A stretch of DNA of 64,000 bases from Artemia franciscana (taxonomy: Eukaryota; Arthropoda; Branchiopoda; Anostraca; Artemiidae). Positions within the stretch are counted from its first letter, which is position 1. Every line of letters begins with the position of its first letter. The notes beneath the pieces were generated by a model, which saw nothing but the letters and a program-made list of their open reading frames with translations, searched no databases and was not told the DNA's origin. The position numbers were made by a program, and so were the translations under genes. This document shows positions 31,086 to 44,515 of this stretch, in pieces. The stretch is taken from contig NW_027062911.1 of the NCBI RefSeq assembly GCF_032884065.1, positions 1 to 64,000 of the forward strand, written 5' to 3'.

Positions 31086-31424
31086 ACTGTTTTACTTTCG
31101 TCATGCAAAGGCAGTGTGGTCTTCGAAGTTATCTCCACCCTCTGGAATTTTTTGCTCTTCCTAGATTTTGAAAAATAAATTTTTGGGGGGTATTTTCATT
31201 AAAAATGCCTTTCTTACAAAATCATTTTTTTTCAATAACTTATTTTGGTATTTTCTCCACTGTCCCTGCTCTGAAAATTTTTATGCTCTTAAAATCTTAA
31301 GATTCTTTGACAGTTTCATGGCTTTTAGACTGTTCTTTTAATAGCTCATGGACCGTTAAAAAAATTAATAATTTAACTAATTAATTAACAATTAATTATT
31401 AAGTTAATTAACAATTATCATTTT

Positions 31425-31708
31425 AGAATCATTGACTTTGAATCACTAGTCCAGATTGAAGCTTTGACCATTAATCGTTGCCAAGAGGTCAAATCCATAG
31501 CGGCTACTAAGGCTTTTCAAGAGGCTAAGGATACTCCACAGTCCTCTTCATGTGGCTCAAGTGCTATTTGCTGTATGAAGATGGTGCTCTGAATTTTGGT
31601 AGCTCGGAGGACAGCTTTTCAGCAATACCTTTGAAAAAGAGAGGGAATCTGAATGATGGCATCAACATTACTCTACAATTTAGGACGTATCAGTCGGACG
31701 GATTATAA
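31425..31708 (+). pseudogene. Exon-like remnant with laminin-G-like reading (unit 3)
   Basis: Copy with the 55-codon version of frame one (31425-31592) and the LamG-like reading at 31580-31708, unchanged as far as I can see. Confidence 0.35.
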
Positions 31709-33077
31709 TGGGAGGATATAACAATACAGGAAAATCAAGGTCTTTTCCCGTATATTCATATACTCCGTCCCTACCTTAAGAAATATTGTTTATGTAAGTT
31801 AGCTAAAAGGCTATGATGCAATATAATATATTTCTTTTTGGCGGAATTACATCAAAAATAAATAAATATTTGGTAGAAAAATTTTATGTAAAATCCAGAC
31901 CTCTGACAAGTACAAATCACTTGTCCCTTTTTAATATAAACAAGAGAACAGAGGTTGTCTCTTGTAACTTCTGATATTGTGTTCCTAAGACGAAATATTC
32001 CTAATACATGACAGTGGAAAGGCTATGACGCTATAAAATGACGTTTCTTTTCTACAAAGTTATGCGTTGGGAATATAAAGAATTAGAAATATATGAGAAT
32101 AAAACCCCTAATTTAATCATGTGCTTAACCGTCACTTTTGAACAGTGTCCCTTATTAACATAACAAAATATTAATACGTTGCCACGTTTATCATATGCTT
32201 AATCATCCTTGAAACAAGTTCAATTAAATGTCACAATAATTAATGTTTATTGATGATCATGTGACTCACAAATATTTTATAACAATACTTTTATAATTAT
32301 GTACTATTATTGTTATTTTGTTTAATAACCATATGATTCTGCCTGGAAATTTTTATTATAGAAATTGGCATACTCTGGCATTGGCCGACTATACGGCATG
32401 GTCAAAATTAAGAAACACCTATCATGTTTTATCAACCGCCAAAAATTGCCCAAATCACAAATCTGACTGAACCGACAGCTATCGCCCAAAGTAAGACTGC
32501 TCAAACAAGCTACAGCTACTGTCCTGCAATCATCTTCACCCCTCTAACTGAATCGTAGAGACCTGAGCAGACACAATATCCAAGCGAGGAGATACTCCCA
32601 CCACACGCTCCCGAAGGCATCACGACATACAGCCTGCATCAACTTGAAACCCGACTTTAGCAACGTCACAAACACAGATGAAGATTTGGAAGAAAACAAC
32701 TTATCCTATTTTATAACTAGTGCAACAACTGCTAAGTAAGGTATTACTTATTTAAGAATTATCTTACCCTCATAAAACAATCAACAAACGCTTTAAGAAC
32801 AATACAAATGCAGAAGAGAGCGGGAACGGAACCGAAGATCCGTAGTACCAGCTGTACTATCGTACTTAAATTGCTAGGGGATAGGTGTCCCGGGTCCCAC
32901 ACTTCCCATTTTGTCAGAAAGCGTAAAATTAAAATAAACTTCAACAATCGCTAAAGTCTCAAGCAGTAAATATGATTTGAAGTGAGAGACTGAAAAATTA
33001 CATTATCCTTAGACATCAGTTCAATTAGTGAAATGGGCAAAAATAAAAAAATTGTGATTATGCGTAAAACTACCATT

Positions 33078-33225
33078 CTAACAATAGGTGATGAACAATA
33101 CAAGAAAATGCCAATATTAAAGTGAAATTTGAAATCAAAATAAATTTAAATCTAACAATAAGTGACGAATGATAAAAGGAAATACCAATATTATAGTGAA
33201 ATTTGAAGTAAATGTGTCAGTGTAA
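33078..33225. repeat. 74-bp tandem duplication, unit 3
   Basis: Copies start at 33078 and 33152. Confidence 0.8.
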
Positions 33226-33723
33226 TCTTTATCATATAATTTAAATGTATTTGTATGCCTTAACGAAAGAACACCTGGGATCAATTGGAAACTAAATACA
33301 ATACAAAAAAATTCAAATAAAAGACAAACAATTGGATTCAGGTATTCACGTGTAAACCTTGTTCATGTTGTGATGTATTAATGTAATTCAAGTATAAGGT
33401 GTAGGATCAATACAAGGTGTAAGAATATATACATTTTTTTTAAAAATCATTTATGAGGTGAAAGAATTAAAATAAAAATACTTTGACAATAAAAAGTTTT
33501 AAGAAAGGTAAAATTTAAGGAAAAGGAATGTTCTGATTGACGAGGGCGTCAATCTATGGGGGGATAGGGGATATGTGACATATGGACCAGCAGCCCCCCT
33601 CCCCCTTACAGAACTCAGAACCAAATCCCTCATTTGGTCACTTTAGAAAGTTTTAAAATAAGAATTTCTTATACGCCTAAAGATTTTAAAGTGTAAATTC
33701 ATCATCTCATAAGATTTGTGCTT

Positions 33724-33852
33724 TTGGCACAAGTTTTACAGCAAGCAAAAAATGATACTTTTTACTTTTGGCACAAGTTTTACAGCAAGCAAAAAATGAT
33801 ACTTTTTACTTTTGGCACAAGTTTTACAGCAAGCAAAAAAGATACTTTTTAA
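33724..33852. repeat. 44-bp minisatellite, three copies, unit 3
   Basis: Copies start at 33724, 33768 and 33812. The copy number is the same in all four complete units, so the repeat predates the array. Confidence 0.9.
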
Positions 33853-34207
33853 ACTATCAAAATTGGATTCAAAAATGTAACTTTTGATTAAAGCCAATTA
33901 GAAACCAGATTTCTATTACTGGTTTGGTCAACGAACTAGTGGTGAAAATCCTCGTTGTAATAAATCTTTTGCAAGGAGGTTAGGCCATCTGTTGGATAAT
34001 TAAAAGAACAGTTGAATTGCAACATTTCTGAGGTCAGTCTACCCAGTGCTCAATTTAGAAATCCGGGTTGATTCTGGATATATAAGGTAGACCTGGAAGC
34101 CAGGAAAGTATTCAGTAAAATTCTGTCTTTGATGAACAACGTACAGCTAATTCTTATTGAAGTCATTTTTATCTGAAGTTGTATACAAAGTAAGAAAATA
34201 AAGCAAT

Positions 34208-34448
34208 TGTCAATAATTGTCTTTGTCTATGAGTCAAGGTATGAGGTACAGTTCCTATTGTTTGTTGGATCGTTCCCAAGGGAATCTGCACAACTTGGGA
34301 GACCTGAACATCACGATAATGATTCTGTCTCCATGCTTATAGAGATTTGTTAATAGTACCCTCTCAGTCTATGCCCCTTAACTACCCTGCTCCCGTGTTA
34401 AAATTTGCACTTCCACTTAACTTTATAAGAACCCCCCCCCTCGTAACA
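34208..34448 (+). repeat. 5' LTR-like repeat (unit 3)
   Basis: About 241 bp, followed by GTGGCGCGGCC. Confidence 0.7.
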
Positions 34449-34733
34449 GTGGCGCGGCCTTCAATAAAGACATTAAAGGAACTATATGTGCCTGACAATG
34501 TGACTGCCTGCTACCATAGACAAATATGATTATTTACAAATATTTTTTTTATTTTTAAGTGCAGTATAATTTTATTTCTACTTATGTGTTTTTTTATGTA
34601 TGTATCTTAACCAAAAATAATTAGAATCTTGAATAGTAAAAATTAAATACCAATATAGTTTAAAAAACTAAATTTTTATATACCGCATACCTTCAATAAT
34701 TCTTGAAAGAAAAACTGAACTAAAATAACAAGT

Positions 34734-35265
34734 ATGGCTCAGGAACAAGATGAATTATTAAAAGCGCGACAAATTATTGCAACTTCGGTAGAAATTGTCA
34801 AATCATTACCTGAGTATGAAGGGGATCCAGATGTTGATCAATTCAACATCCATCTAGGACAGTTCGTAGAAATGACAAAAATTGACTTAAGTATTAAAAA
34901 ACATGCTACTTTTAAGACTAAAAGGACAGGCGCTAACATTTTTAAAACAAATTGAAAACACAATAGGCACAGAAGCCACCTCAACAATTAACTCGATAGA
35001 GTTATTGCAACAGGCCTTCCAGAAAAGATTCATTGACACAAGTTCATTGAATAAACTGAAACATGGCCTAATTACATTCAAACAGACCCAAAAAGTCAGA
35101 GAGTACTTACATAAAATTAGAATCGCAACAGAAGCGCGATACGGTCCAGGAGAAGGAGAATTATATGAAAAAATAATACTTAATGCATTTAAACAGGGAC
35201 TCGACCCAAAATTATATCGTCTATTAATTGCCAAAAATATCGACGACTTTAGAACTTCAGTTTGA
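34734..35265 (+). pseudogene. gag-like region (unit 3)
   Basis: Same start (MAQEQDEL) and body as the unit 2 copy, but broken. Confidence 0.6.
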
Positions 35266-35774
35266 CTTCTGACTCGAAAAAGCTAAGAGAAAAATTCGTA
35301 AGTGATATTCTGAAAAATATAGTAAGATCTACAGAAGATTATAATGAAGCAAATCGATGCGACAATATTAGGATTAAAAAACTACTTACTAAAAGAAATG
35401 CAAGCAACTGTTTCATACTTCAATGTGGGTGTGATCGTGAAATTCAAATAATTCTGAAATCTTTGAAATCAATAGAATATGACTTCAATAAAGAGGTGCT
35501 ACACAAACTCAAAAAATATTTTTTGAAAGGTCCAGATGCAGGACCAGGAAGCATCCATGTAAAGGGAATTGCACCAGATTTTGCAAGAGATTGGCCTAGA
35601 CATCAAGGTCTGAAAGAAGAAGGAGAAGAAGAAAAAGGAAAAGATGAAGAAGATGTAGAGGAGGATACTCCCACTGCATGGGCGATACCACTTGCTCTCC
35701 GGGATCCAATCTCTGTAGGTGGCATATTCTTAGGCGCAGTCCTCTCCTTGATTGCCCGATGGAAGACATTGTGA
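35262..35774 (+). CDS. ORF between gag and protease (unit 3)
   Basis: 170 codons with the acidic run and hydrophobic tail. Confidence 0.4.
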   Translation: MTSDSKKLREKFVSDILKNIVRSTEDYNEANRCDNIRIKKLLTKRNASNCFILQCGCDREIQIILKSLKSIEYDFNKEVLHKLKKYFLKGPDAGPGSIHVKGIAPDFARDWPRHQGLKEEGEEEKGKDEEDVEEDTPTAWAIPLALRDPISVGGIFLGAVLSLIARWKTL

Positions 35775-35845
35775 TGGCCGAAGATGAGCAAGATTTTTGT
35801 CTCTGAAAGTCTTTAAATATAATTTGAAAATTTTAATGCAGGAAA

Positions 35846-36445
35846 TATTTATTTCTCAGCCCTTATAGATTCAGGGGCAACAGTAAATGTAATAAATACA
35901 TCCGTGTTTAACAAATTACCCAATTATATTAAACGACGAATGAGCAATATCTGTCCCAATTTATCAAGCGTAACCGGACATAATCTGGACGTAATGGGAA
36001 CTGTATACCTAGCCTTGCACAAAGATAACAAGAATATCTATACTCGATTAATAATTTGTAAGAATTTTCCATACGAAGCGATAACAGGCACTAATTTTTT
36101 AAAAGCCAATAAAATATTATTAGATTAGCAAATTCAAAGTTTATCTATCCGACGGGAACCAAACCAATAATAAATAACATACAAGCAAACAAGGTAAAGG
36201 AGAACATAGGCAACATGAAAGAGTATGGGAGGAAACAAATTCAAGAAATTTCTTATTTATGGAAAAAAATAGCAAATATAGAAACTCCCAGGAAAAAACC
36301 AGCAGGTAATAGTCTAAATTCAATAAAAGAAAATCATAACGAAAAATATTATGGATTTGTAGTACGAAAAACTAAAATTCCCCCAAAATCAATGCAGAGA
36401 GTGCAAATATCTCAAATGTTAGAACCAATAAATGATAAAAATTAA
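35846..36445 (+). pseudogene. Aspartic-protease-like region (unit 3)
   Basis: DSGATVNVIN site with the Asp codon at 35868, and AITGTNFLKANKILLD downstream. Broken. Confidence 0.6.
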
Positions 36446-36548
36446 ATTTGGATAACCTCACCGTTGGAAGATCTCCCGAAAAATGTAATCTGTGAAGAAC
36501 AAATTATAAATTACGAAAAGGATGAAGGTTACATTTTGCTATTGCTAT

Positions 36549-36794
36549 TGTCAATAATTGTCTTTGTCTATGAGTCAAGGTATCAGGTACAGTTCCTATT
36601 GTCTGTTGGATCGTTCCCAAGGGAATCTGCACAACTCAGGAGACCTGAACATCACGATAATGATTCTGTCGCCATGGTTATAGAGATTTGTTAATAGAAC
36701 CCTCTCAGTCTATGCCCCTTAACTACCCTGCTCCCATTTCCAAATTTGCACATCCACTTAACTTAACTTTATAAGAAACTCCCCCCCCGTAACA
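36549..36794 (+). repeat. 3' LTR-like repeat (unit 3)
   Basis: About 246 bp, TG...CA ends. Confidence 0.7.
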
Positions 36795-37030
36795 TTCCAG
36801 CAAAAATTGGGAAGAACTGGACTATACGATTTCCCCAAAAAACCATAATTTTTTCCCGATACAATCTTAACTCTTACCCTCAAAACGATTCCCAGACGAC
36901 ATGCTACCCCCTATCACACCATTGATAGACCCCTAACATAATATGATGGATTAAAAAAGCTATACATACTCCCGGTGACAAAAGGTCAGAAAAAGTGAAT
37001 CAGCTCTAAAGGCAAACATTGCAAGAGGCC

Positions 37031-37414
37031 ATGGACTTAATAATATACCCAATTAAAAACAGAAAAAGTACGTTTGAAACAAAAGTGGTCACCAGTGAAC
37101 AACAATACCAGGATATAACAGTATCCAGAGCAAAACCAAAGGACTGGGTATCTTGGAAGGAAACCATAATACAATGAATTCCCTATCGTCCTGAGGACAT
37201 GGCTTTCGAACAATGGAGGTATAACAAGAAAATGTTTGACTTCCCTAAGCTCCAAAGAATCCTTCAACTCTCCCGAGCCGAGAAATCAACAGGAAAAATC
37301 AATAAACAACCCTTCTACTTCCCTAGAAGAACAAAAAACAGTTTGATTCCCCTACAAGCTATGGGTTTGAAAATTGTTACTTTGCAATTCGATGTCTCAA
37401 TAGCAAACATTTAG
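37031..37414 (+). CDS. Unrecognised coding-like region (unit 3)
   Basis: Short ORFs 37031-37177 and 37199-37414. Confidence 0.3.
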
Positions 37415-37591
37415 CCAAAAACTATCTAAGAAGTAATCAGACAAAAAGCATGATAAAAACAAGAGCTAAGAGCACACATAGCACTTGTGACGAGATCGGA
37501 AGAGCCAAGAGCTCAAATGGCAAAGCTCAAGCGAAATTCGAAGGATCAACAGATCAATTTAAAAGGAGTATCAGAGGCTTAATGTCGGTCA

Positions 37592-39621
37592 TGATTTAAA
37601 ATATGAGCTCTGAAACACAAGGTCCTTCTAAATATCAAGATTCATTAGGATACGATCATCCACTCGTAATTAAAAAATAGCTCATTTTTTCTAATTTTTC
37701 CTCTCATTTCAGATGGTCGAATCGGGGAAAACAACTTTATCAACTCAATTTGAGCAGGTCCCTGACACGCATACCAATTAACATCGTCCTAGCACATCCA
37801 AAAGCGCGGAACTCACCAAAGCACTGGACTCCTCCCCCCTAACTCCCCCAAAGAGAGCAGATCCAGTCCAGTTACGTCAGTGACGTATCTACATTTGCTT
37901 ATTCTAACCACCAAGTTTCATCCTGATCTCTTTACTCTAAGCGTTTTCCAAGATTTCTGGTTTCCTCTTCCGACTCCTCTCCCTAGTCATCGGATCTGGT
38001 CGGTATTTAAAATTAGACATCTGAGACAGGAGTTTCATCTAAATATTAAACTTCATTAACGTCCTGTAACCGGTTCTTAGATAAAATATACCTCAATTTT
38101 TTTACTTTTTCCAAACTGACACCCCCCCCCCCAACTCCCCTAAAGAAAGCCGATTCAGTCCGATTATGTCAATCACGTATCTAGGACTTATGCTTATTCT
38201 TCCCACCAGGTTTCATCCCGATCTCTTCACTGTAAGGGTTTTCCAAGATTCCCCATTTCTCCCACCAGCTCCCCCAGTATCACTGGCTCCAGTTTGGGTT
38301 CAAAAGAAGAGCTCTGAGACACGAGGTCCTTTTAAGATCCAGTCACCTGTTCTTAGGTTAAAAATAACTCATTTTTCAAAATTAACCCCCCCCCCCAAAA
38401 GAGATAAAATCCATTCCAGTTATGTCAATCACGTTTCTAGAACTTGTGCTTACTCTTCCCATCAAGTTTCATCCCGATCTCTCCACTCTAAGTGTTTTCC
38501 AAGATTTCCGGTTTCCAAGATTTCTGTTTCCCCAACCCAGCCCATTATGTCACCGAATCCGACTCGAATTGAAAATGGAAGTTTTAAAACATAAGATCTT
38601 TCTATATATCAAGTTTCATTAAGATCCGATTACCCATTCGTAAGATAAAGATACCTCAAGTTTCACGTTTTTCAAGATTTTAGGTTTCCCCCCTCATCTC
38701 CCCCCTAATGCTACCGGATCTGGTTGGGATTTCAAATAAGATTTCTAAAGCACAAGATCCTTCTAAATATCAAATTTCATTAAGATCTGATCACCCGTTC
38801 GTAAGTTGAAAATACTTCATTTTTTCTAATATTTCCAAATTACTAACACACACCCCCCACTCCGACTCCCCCAAAAACAGCGGATCCAGTCTGGTTATGT
38901 CAGTCATTAATTTTGGACTTTGGCTTATTCTTCCCACAAAATTCCAGCTTGTTCTTTCCGCTTTAAGCGTTTTCCACGATTTCAGCCCCCCCCCCCACAA
39001 CTCCCCCCACACTGGATCCGGTAGAGAATTAAAATAAGACATCTGAGTTACGAGGTCGTTATAAAAATGATATTTCAATAAGATCCGATCAATCATTCGC
39101 AAGTTAAAAATACCTTTGGGGGGAGTTAACCCTCCCCCCAACTCCCTCAAAGAGAACAGATCCGTTCCCGTTATGTCAATCACGTATATAAGACATTGGC
39201 TTATTTTTCCACCAGGTTTCATCCCGATCCCTCCACTAAGCGTTTTCCAAGATTTTAGGTTCCCCTCCTACTCCCCCAAATGTCACCGGATCCAGTCGAA
39301 ATTTAAAATAAGAACTTTCAGACACAGTATCAATCTTAATATAAAATTTCATTAAGATCCGTTCACCCGTTTGCAAGTTAAAAACACTTATTTTTTCTTA
39401 TTTTTCCGAAATTAACTGTCCCACCCCCTCCCCCTCTCCAGATGTTTGAATAGGGAAAAACTATTTCCAATTTAATTTGGTCTGCTTCTCCGATACGCCT
39501 GCCAGATTTCATCGTCCAAGCGTATCTGAAAGTGCCTAAACTAGCAAAACCGGGACAGACACAGCGACAGGCCGACAGAATTTGTGATCGCTATATGTCA
39601 CTTGGTGAATACCAAGTACCA
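37592..39621. repeat. Degenerate C-rich tandem repeat with terminal hairpin (unit 3)
   Basis: Same region. The hairpin at 39599-39618 has one mismatch (ACCAAGTA instead of ACCAAGTG). Confidence 0.7.
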
Positions 39622-40745
39622 AACAAAATAGCATTTGACTACTTAGTGACTCCAGCAAAGTTCCTAACCGACTTCAAAAGCAAAGGCTAATTATATGCTG
39701 AGTATAGGTTCCATAAATAAATGCGTCACATAAATCTTATACTATCTCACTGCTTCGTGACTCCAGCAAAGTTCATAATCGACATCACAAGCATACATTA
39801 AATAAAATGCTGAATATATGTTCCATAGCGAAATTGCAAAGTCGTGAGATCCTGGTTTACAGGGAGGTCAAACATCCCATAACTAGTGAATATATACAAA
39901 AAGACTGAAGAAACTTGACAGTCAATTTCTGGACGGGTGGAAGTGAAAAGCTAGCCTGGGTAGGATTTTAAGACAGTATTGATTTGTACCTAATCCTGAC
40001 TTTATCCATGTTTCAATATTCAATTTGTTGCATTAAACCTACTGTACAAGTTGTATGTAAGCACTGGAATAAATTATTATATGTGATTTTATCATCTTTT
40101 TTTATGAATCCAGATGCCAGGCATAATTCCCGTGGTCTTTAGAAACGCTTTATAGGGAATCTATGCGATAAAGCAAGACCCATCCACCCCTAAGATGATT
40201 ATATTACTGAGAAGATTGGGCATTATCAACAGCGTCCCTCTTTCTTAATCTCTCACTTGTTTAACCCCTGTAGGATCTTAATCTTTCACTCGTTTAACAC
40301 CCATAGCGTCATTTTAAGTTGAAACTCCCATATTGTTTTATTATCAACATTACCCCCTGTACCATTATTAACAATACCCCCCTCCCCCCGTAACAGTAGT
40401 GTATCAAGTTCGTCCTTCTTTCAAGACCGTTTTAAAATTAATGATTACCCTAACTTCTTCAGGGCTGGCATAAGCGAAACGAATGGTCAAACTATTAAGG
40501 GGTATTAAAAATAGAAATTCGGTCGTTGTATCGCTCATCATAGCGTTTCAATGATACATGCACTCTATGTGTTTATGTAATAAAGGCTGACTAAAGTGTT
40601 AGATTAGATAAAGCAAAAAACAAAAACAAAAATATCATTCTAGTGTCTTTAAAAGTGTGTATTATTGTGTGTGTATTGTTTTTTATTTGTTAACTTGTGC
40701 AAATATTAGTGTTGTGTTTGTGCTTTTGTTTCTAGTGTTATAAAA

Positions 40746-41156
40746 ATGGCTGAAATTCCACCTTATGATGAAAAAATAGAGTTTAAAGATAAAATACCGT
40801 TATTGACAAATATTAATGAATACGACGATGAATTTGACAAGCATCCAGCTTATGTCCTGGGGAGGGAGGTTTTGGAAACACTTTCTAGAACTGATTTTGG
40901 TACTGATGAAGATAATAACCCTGTGGCTAAACGTGATAAATTGAATGAGGAAATTAAAGAAGCTAACAAAAATACTTATGAAACTATGCGTGCTCAGGGA
41001 TATGACCCCGCAGTATATAGTACCGAACAAATGATGTTGGATTTAGCTGCTCAAATCACTCCTGTACAGAAAACGTCAACAGTACCAAAACTTGTTCCTT
41101 TAACTACTGGTAAACAAGGTAGAGCACCAATTTCAAAACCAATTCAAGTTAAATAG
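40746..41156 (+). CDS. Unrecognised ORF, possible gag of a second LTR-type remnant (unit 3)
   Basis: 136 codons, nearly identical to 10215-10625. Confidence 0.35.
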   Translation: MAEIPPYDEKIEFKDKIPLLTNINEYDDEFDKHPAYVLGREVLETLSRTDFGTDEDNNPVAKRDKLNEEIKEANKNTYETMRAQGYDPAVYSTEQMMLDLAAQITPVQKTSTVPKLVPLTTGKQGRAPISKPIQVK

Positions 41157-41260
41157 GGTTTTTTAGATATGAACAAGATGTTGAAAATTTTAGGGAGAAT
41201 GAAGGTATCGAAAAATACGATGGAATTCAAAAAGAAAAGGAGCAATCTGTTGATTTACCA

Positions 41261-41584
41261 GTGCGAGAATATGATGAGGACGTCCCGGACCCCGAAGACG
41301 TTAAACAACTACTATATTTGTTCGAGTTGTTCAATGGTCAAGACACTTATTCCCATGAAAGGGTAACTATCCGGCCACTATGCAAGAAGGAAAATTTAGT
41401 CATCCCACCTGATTACACTGTTCCAAGGATTGGTCCAGAACATGTTCTAACACAAAATGCTAGGAACCAGCTAGAAATGCGTCACTTCTTCCAGATTGCT
41501 TACTTAAATTCTAAAGTATTTGCAGATGAATTAAAAGATTCTAACAAAGACATTGCTGCGGGTTTTGTGTTCTTTTATTATTAA
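41261..41584 (+). CDS. Second ORF of the same remnant (unit 3)
   Basis: 107 codons, nearly identical to 10730-11053. Confidence 0.35.
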   Translation: MREYDEDVPDPEDVKQLLYLFELFNGQDTYSHERVTIRPLCKKENLVIPPDYTVPRIGPEHVLTQNARNQLEMRHFFQIAYLNSKVFADELKDSNKDIAAGFVFFYY

Positions 41585-41592
41585 GGTAGAAC

Positions 41593-41795
41593 AATGTTTT
41601 TGTCGCAGCCATAAGAGAAACTTGGAACCTGACTGAAGTGACAGGGAGCTCACCGGTTATGCCCTATACCTCAGAACAAGAAAAGCTCTTGGTGACCAGA
41701 GACTAGGCGGTGGAGTGGCCCTTTACGTACGTGACGATATCCCAATGAAGGAGCTACGTGAACTTAAAAGCACTGAACATGAGGTTGTGTGGGTT
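41593..41795 (+). mobile_element. LINE endonuclease fragment A (unit 3)
   Basis: Copy of 11062-11264. Confidence 0.7.
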
Positions 41796-42176
41796 CGAGA
41801 GAACCCTGGCGACAAGGTTGTTCTCATTGGAGCGGGCATAACTATGCACGAAGGTCTGAAGGCGACTGATACCCTGGCAACTAACGGCATCCATGTGTGC
41901 GTCATTGATCCTTTCACAATTACACCCTTGGATGCTGACACCATTCGTTCTCATGCTCTACGGGGTGGTGGCAAGATACTCACTGTTGAAGATCATTACC
42001 CAGAGGGTGGTATTGGCGAATCTGTAGCTTGTGCCCTGTCGACTGATGCAAATATTATTGTCAAGCGTCTAGCAGTCAATGAGGTTCCACGATCTGGTCC
42101 CCCTGAGGTTCTTCTTGAAAAGTACGGTATTAGCTCAAATTGCATAGTCAAGGCCGTTTACAACTTACTCCAATGA
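41715..42176 (+). CDS. Chimeric LINE-transketolase ORF (unit 3)
   Basis: 153 codons, identical in protein to the unit 1 copy as far as I can see. Confidence 0.7.
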   Translation: MALYVRDDIPMKELRELKSTEHEVVWVRENPGDKVVLIGAGITMHEGLKATDTLATNGIHVCVIDPFTITPLDADTIRSHALRGGGKILTVEDHYPEGGIGESVACALSTDANIIVKRLAVNEVPRSGPPEVLLEKYGISSNCIVKAVYNLLQ

Positions 42177-42749
42177 TTCCTTAGCACTCAGTGCATTTTA
42201 TTTTAAGTTTAAATTCTTTGCTGATTATTTTAGTATTTATGTCTATACAGCATCATCGTTCTAAGGTATTAGGATTCTTTTCGCATGATTTAGTTTATTT
42301 GACTATTTGGCAATACTGTTTGCCATCGGAAGTTAGCATACATGCTTGTATTATTTAGAATTTGATTCTGTTGACATTTTGGGTGAAGGCTGAAAGAACA
42401 ATTTTATGGATAATATTTATAGCAAAAGTTGCACTCTTTCTATTGCCCTAGGTTTTTGGAGAAAGATTCTAATTCCAGAATTGCACTGACGGCCTAAAAA
42501 AAGTTTAACTGCTTTTTGAATGTTTATTTTTTTATAATAATTATGGTTTAATGTTGAAAATGAAATGTCAAAACGTGAAAAACTCCATTTAACTCCACCA
42601 TTGCCGGTTCCAATTTCGGTCGCGAAAAGAAGAGGGTTGGACGATAGGCTTGCTACCTGTCCCTTAAAAAACTACCAGCAACTGAATCGTCGACTTTAGC
42701 CTTGGATTTGACTACTACTTCCCTAACACCCTCAACATCCCCCGGACTT
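42177..42749 (+). repeat. Transketolase 3' flank, first copy (unit 3)
   Basis: Matches 11646-12221; no ORF. Confidence 0.8.
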
Positions 42750-42999
42750 GATTTTTGACTACGAAGCAACAACTGAAGCTCGGATTTTGAAATCTGAGGA
42801 CGATGAGCCAGATTTCAAAAACTGAACAGATACTGAAAGAAGTGATACAGTACAATATAGACGTAACAGCCATTAGTGAAACTAGATGGCTTGGTAGTGG
42901 GATAGATCCCCTACAAGTGGCTAGGTCTTCACATACAGTGAACAAGAAAGAAGACGCCAAGCAGGTGTGGGTGTACTGATGTCAACCACTACTAGGTGA
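42750..42999 (+). mobile_element. LINE endonuclease fragment B, first copy (unit 3)
   Basis: Copy of 12222-12468 with the same internal frame break after the SETRW block. Confidence 0.65.
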
Positions 43000-43222
43000 G
43001 GGATACTAAAATGGAAGAATTATTTACACACAATTCACGATATCACGATGCAAAAAAATCTGCCATGGCTAAAATAAACTGAATTCTCAGTCGATCAGCA
43101 ATTATTTGGAGCTGTTTAGACTTTTCTGAATCCATAAGGTTAAGAGGGGAGCGCAAATTTTTATTCTCATCATAAGGTATATATATCATGTCTAGTTATA
43201 TATATAGCATAACAATAAAATG

Positions 43223-44018
43223 ACGTTCATAGTTATGCCCACTCCAATGAGAACAACCTTGTCACCAGGGTTCTCTCGGACTACCTTGGCTTTACCCACT
43301 TGGAATAGTGCTTCATTATTATAAATAACAACGGTGGCTGGCCTAGATGTCCTAATGAAACAGATACCTCTTGTGTTAGCTGCCAGTTCACAGGCTCGTT
43401 CGCAGCTCACAGCATCACTGGGATAGAATACAGTACAAACAGGGATAGTTCTAAACATAGCCAAATATTCAAGCGCCATCTGACTCGGTCCATCTTCACC
43501 AATACTCACACCAGCATGTGATCCAACACAGTTGATGTTTGCCTGAGACATGGCATCCTTTCTGATCTGATCAAAAGCGCGGGTGAAAAATGCAGCAAAA
43601 GTAGAACGGAATGCAACATTTCGGTCACGACAAGCAGCACCAATAGCAAACCCAACTAAATTTTGTTCAGCAATGTAGCATTCAATGTAATTATCGGTGG
43701 AAACCTTCTTGATTTTTTCGGAATAAGTAGAATTCTTTGTATCACCATCCAAGCCAATGACCCGGGAATTTTTCTGGGCAAGTTTCATCAAAGCAGTACC
43801 ATAAGCAACACGAGTGGCAACTGTCTCCCCTTTTTTGTAAGCTGGCACTGAAGATAGACGAATGTTTTTAATGCTAACGACTGGGGCATCTTCAACCGGA
43901 GACTCAGCAATTGGGGCAGGAACATTGCCAGCTATACGCTCTTCAATGTTCTTAACAATACTACCTGCCTTGTCACCGAAAGGTTTACCGTGCCAATTTT
44001 CATGATCAGCCACTCCAT
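43223..44018 (-). pseudogene. Inverted middle piece of transketolase (unit 3)
   Basis: Copy of 12692-13487, with open frame 43192-44013. One residue differs by my reading (AQKNS for AQNNS). It pairs with 46027-46821. Confidence 0.85.
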
Positions 44019-44290
44019 AGTCAGAATTATAATAGCAGACAGAATTATAATATGGAACTAAAAGATAAAATAAAATTATTCGTTTGCAAATATTCGGGAA
44101 TTAATCTAGTTTTGATAGACGAATCAGATCTTTGTTAAAACCTGAAAAAGCTACTGCATTTTATGCGAATATTTGCGACACTAAAATCACTACATAAGGG
44201 CAACATTGTACTATCATCACTATAAGAGGCTACATTTACTGGGTGGGAACTATAAAAAGTCTCCACGAAAGATCGTTCCAACTGGTTTAG

Positions 44291-44515
44291 GTGGCTTGGA
44301 TCTTTACCCTGAGGGTTAATGGGATAAGTAAGTCCAGAATAGAGGCGTGGATATGTAAATTACGCCTAAAGATGTATGCCAGCCTCCCTGATGGACGGCC
44401 TCCAGTTACCCTGGCAGAGGTAAAGAAAAAAATTCCATGTGACGACTGCAAAGAACTTAATGTGCAAAAACTAAAGAACTTAAAAAAAAACAAAAAAACT
44501 ATCTTCTATAATTAA
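44291..44515 (+). CDS. Hypothetical 74-codon ORF (unit 3)
   Basis: Same as 13712-13984 but with a shorter open 5' part; residues from WICKLRLKMYASLPDGRPPV are kept. Confidence 0.2.
   Translation: MAWIFTLRVNGISKSRIEAWICKLRLKMYASLPDGRPPVTLAEVKKKIPCDDCKELNVQKLKNLKKNKKTIFYN

Larger units (their letters stand above)
31709..33991. other. AT-rich spacer, unit 3
   Basis: Same content as 1165-3451, keeping the segment near 32880 that units 2 and 4 lack. No gene recognised. Confidence 0.5.
34208..36794 (+). mobile_element. LTR element fossil (unit 3)
   Basis: 2.59 kb copy at the same unit position; broken. In its 3' part it shares variants with unit 4 (for example GTAATCTGTGAAG and AAGGATGAAGG) and not with unit 1. 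Confidence 0.75.
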